A stretch of 64,000 nt of DNA, from assembly GCA_020072785.1 (NCBI GenBank), contig JAIQGG010000002.1, positions 744,001-808,000 of the forward strand, written 5' to 3'. This DNA is from Terriglobia bacterium (GTDB lineage: Bacteria > Acidobacteriota > Terriglobia > Acidiferrales > UBA7541). The stretch's first letter is position 1; the number at the start of each line of letters is the position of its first letter. Below are positions 62,058-64,000 of this stretch, piece after piece. The translations under genes and the position numbers were made by a program. The notes beneath the pieces are model-generated. The model worked only from the letters and a program-made list of their open reading frames with translations. It had not been told where the DNA came from and made no database searches.

Positions 62058-62642
62058 ATGCTGCTTGCCGGATTGCGCCGCGGAGCGAGCCTGGCCGCGA
62101 GATGCAGAGATCTTTTTTCCCGAAGTCCCAAGGGGGTTCCCTACTGCCCAACACCGTTCGCGGTGGCGCGGCAGATGCTGGAGTTCGCCAGCGTGGGACC
62201 CGCGGACGTTGTCTATGACCTGGGGTCGGGCGACGGGCGGATACCCATTCTGGCGGCGCAGGAGTTCGGGTGCCGCGCCGTGGGAGTGGAGATCAACGGC
62301 AAGCTGTGGCGCGATTCGAATGATCTGGTGAAGCGCCTGCGGCTGGAAGAGCGCGTGCAGTTCCAGCGAGGCAGCTTTTTCGAAACGGATGTGCGGGCGG
62401 CCACGGTGGTGACGCTGTACCTTCTGACCGCCACGAATGCCGCCTTGCAATTCCATCTGGCAAGTCAGCTGTCGCCGGGCGCGCGCGTGGTGACGATCGA
62501 TTACCCCGTGCCGGGATGGCGCGCCGAGCAGCAGGTCGAGGTGAAGTCCGAGAACAACGTTTCCTACCTGTTGTTTCTCTACCGGCGCCAGGCGGTTCCC
62601 ACTGCGGAAGGAGCCACTGCCGCGGATCTGCGCGAAGTGTGA
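62058..62642 (+). CDS. SAM-dependent methyltransferase
   Basis: A 194-residue class I methyltransferase. After a short basic N-terminus comes PYCPTPFAVARQMLEFASV and the SAM loop VVYDLGSGDGRIPILAAQ (about 51-68), with GVEIN as the acidic end of strand two. The layout recalls DOT1-like or 50S L11-type methyltransferases, but the substrate cannot be read. ATG 62058 follows GGAAGGA by six bases. It lies 25 bp after the coiled-coil gene. Confidence 0.85.
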   Translation: MLLAGLRRGASLAARCRDLFSRSPKGVPYCPTPFAVARQMLEFASVGPADVVYDLGSGDGRIPILAAQEFGCRAVGVEINGKLWRDSNDLVKRLRLEERVQFQRGSFFETDVRAATVVTLYLLTATNAALQFHLASQLSPGARVVTIDYPVPGWRAEQQVEVKSENNVSYLLFLYRRQAVPTAEGATAADLREV

Positions 62643-62707
62643 GGCTGGCGGATGCAGTCGAGGTGATTTGAACGCAGATGTGAGATGGGTTGACGGATTT
62701 TCTTGCC

Positions 62708-62737
62708 GGGGCACGGTACATCGTGCCCCTTTTTTTT
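62708..62737 (+). terminator. Rho-independent terminator after the methyltransferase gene
   Basis: Arms GGGGCACG and CGTGCCCC with a 6-nt loop, followed by eight T (62730-62737), 65 bp after the stop codon. Confidence 0.88.
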
Positions 62738-62821
62738 GCCCGGCGTGGCGCGGAAGCGCGATTTATCGCGCCCCGGCGGTCGCAGCACCGCCCGCGACGC
62801 AGCCAGGAAGGATGCGGCGGG

Positions 62822-64000
62822 TTAGAAGTCGAAGAGGTAGGAGAACTTGACGAAGAATTCGTTGCCCAGGTCGGAGGGGTGCCTGGGGTTAAGCAGGGGA
62901 AGGGGGGAGAGCTGGAAGATGTCGTGGCTCTTCTGGTAGTTGTAGCCGGCGAGAAAGGCGGAGCGCGCGGTGAAGTCGTAAGCCATGATGGAGTTGACGT
63001 TCCAGCTGCCCCCGTGGCGGTTGTTTTCGAACTGCGCGAGGATGCGGGCGCGCCATCGGGTGGTGAACTGCTGGTTGATGCGGGTGATGAGCAGGCGGCG
63101 GTCTTGGAAGGGCGTGCCGTCCATGAGAAATTCGCGGTCGTACACGCCGCTGAACTGCACTTTAGTGCGGCCAAAGGCGTGGGCCAGCAGGCCCAGTTCG
63201 TGGCGCTGTTCGCGGCCGTAAAAATTCTCGTGGAACTCGGCTACTTTGCGGTGTACGAAGAGGTAAGTGAAGGAGACCGGCCGGTTTTCGTTGGTGGTGA
63301 TCTGGAATTGCTCGCGCGGCTGGATGTAGACGCGCGTGGGAACCAGCAGGGCGAAATTGGGCGTGAACTGGTTATAGCGCGTGCGGTCGTAGGAGTAGTC
63401 CACGGTCACCGTCCAGAAATTCTTGAGTTGCGCTTTCACGAGGGCATCGCCGCCGGCCCCCTGGAGCAGCCCGGCGGTGTCGCTGAGGGTGTCATAGTTC
63501 AGCTCGAAAAAGAGCTGGCGGATGTAGAAGCGGTTGAGGAAGGGCTTGTAGATGAGGTCCAGACCGGCGCGGTGGCGGTCGGTCTCGGGCTCGATACCGA
63601 TCTGGGTGATATCGAAGCCGCGGCCGAGGAACTTGTACGTGGCGATGAGTTCCCACTTTTCGGAGTTGTACTTGGCCAGCGAGCCGAACGTGGCGCGCTG
63701 GATGCCGCCGCTGGAGGTGATCTGGTTCTGGTTGTAGCCGGCCTGGTTCTGCCACGACCAGTGCGGGCCAAGGACGAGGTTGAGGTCCACGGCGTGGACG
63801 CGCTCGGTAGAGCCCACGTCGCCCGCAGCCTGGTCGCGGTTGACGGTGAGGAAGCCGATGGAGGAATTCTTGCCGATGTCGTGGGCCACGCGCAGGACAA
63901 AAAAGTTGGCGCCGGGGGCGAATTCGTTGCGGCGGTTACCCGTCACGGGATCGGTGACCGTGAAATCGCCGGCCTGCGTCCGGGTCTCCATCAGGCCGAT
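62822..64000 (-). CDS. DUF5916-type outer-membrane beta-barrel protein (5' part outside window)
   Basis: The minus-strand frame enters from the right edge and ends at 62822, giving 392 residues of a C-terminal region. It has amphipathic beta strands at regular spacing (FFVLRVAHDIG, WQNQAGYNQNQ, IRQLFFELNYDTL, FTYLFVHRKVAEF, ILAQFENNRHG) and ends FVKFSYLFDF with a terminal Phe, as in outer-membrane barrels. LMETRTQAGDF matches the DUF5916 proteins, which carry a CBM9-like N-terminal domain in longer versions. Substrate is unknown; a role in glycan or surface binding is possible. Confidence 0.8.
   Translation of the reverse strand: MGLMETRTQAGDFTVTDPVTGNRRNEFAPGANFFVLRVAHDIGKNSSIGFLTVNRDQAAGDVGSTERVHAVDLNLVLGPHWSWQNQAGYNQNQITSSGGIQRATFGSLAKYNSEKWELIATYKFLGRGFDITQIGIEPETDRHRAGLDLIYKPFLNRFYIRQLFFELNYDTLSDTAGLLQGAGGDALVKAQLKNFWTVTVDYSYDRTRYNQFTPNFALLVPTRVYIQPREQFQITTNENRPVSFTYLFVHRKVAEFHENFYGREQRHELGLLAHAFGRTKVQFSGVYDREFLMDGTPFQDRRLLITRINQQFTTRWRARILAQFENNRHGGSWNVNSIMAYDFTARSAFLAGYNYQKSHDIFQLSPLPLLNPRHPSDLGNEFFVKFSYLFDF

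Overview
The window looks like a high-GC chromosome segment from an Acidobacteriota bacterium. That is an inference from the gene families present (a DUF3106 protein beside an ECF sigma/anti-sigma pair, a DUF5916-type outer-membrane protein, MlaF-like ATPases with an LSTGT signature) and from the many short intergenic palindromes. No rRNA or other taxonomic marker is present to prove it. The envelope genes fit a diderm with meso-diaminopimelate peptidoglycan (MurE carries DNPR).

Layout. 1-781 is the 5' part of ribBA. 1,200-6,500 is an accessory island with visibly lower GC and no operons: an HNH-type protein, four small orphan membrane or secreted proteins on the minus strand, and an IS200-like REP-associated tyrosine transposase (RAYT) with hairpins on both sides. 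Two repeat families (R1 about 125-135 bp, R2 about 136 bp) separate the orphan genes like spacers between cassettes, and a solo copy of the RAYT right end closes the island. 6,544-10,660 is core: a PiT phosphate transporter with its DUF47 partner, then groES-groEL under a sigma70 promoter overlapped by a perfect CIRCE operator. 10,811-17,113 is a plus-strand run: sensor kinase, NtrC-type regulator, mobA, an orphan MlaF-like ATPase and an APC permease, joined by very short gaps or 4-bp overlaps.

17,132-32,572 is mostly minus-strand housekeeping: ribE, ribD, ftsY, an HD-GYP phosphodiesterase, gpsA-plsY, thpR, cinA, an NHL propeller, pgpA, yacG, rimO, a TgpA-like transglutaminase and mutY. 32,633-34,914 is a DUF58-MoxR pair that probably works with the transglutaminase gene. 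tRNA-Val(CAC) lies at 34,960. 35,078-41,593 holds a DUF4149 protein, an AlkA-like glycosylase, a YchF-like ATPase, a ZIP transporter, an ECF sigma/anti-sigma/DUF3106 set and an MFS exporter. 41,807-42,823 is a tight pqqA-pqqB pair that lacks both the cross-linking tyrosine of PqqA and the Asp-His metal motif of PqqB.

43,144-61,155 is a complete dcw division and cell-wall cluster in classical order (mraZ rsmH ftsL ftsI murE murF mraY murD ftsW murG murC murB ftsQ ftsA ftsZ, no ddl), starting from a sigma70 promoter with three GTGG MraZ boxes at exact 10-bp spacing. 61,490-64,000 has a secreted lysine-rich coiled-coil protein, a SAM methyltransferase and the C-terminal part of a DUF5916-type outer-membrane protein.

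The most unusual observations are the cassette-like repeat array with its RAYT, a 27-bp-period palindrome family that supplies the stop codons of murC and plsY, the eroded-looking or repurposed pqqAB pair, and a structured leader in front of murF that can pair with the murF Shine-Dalgarno sequence.
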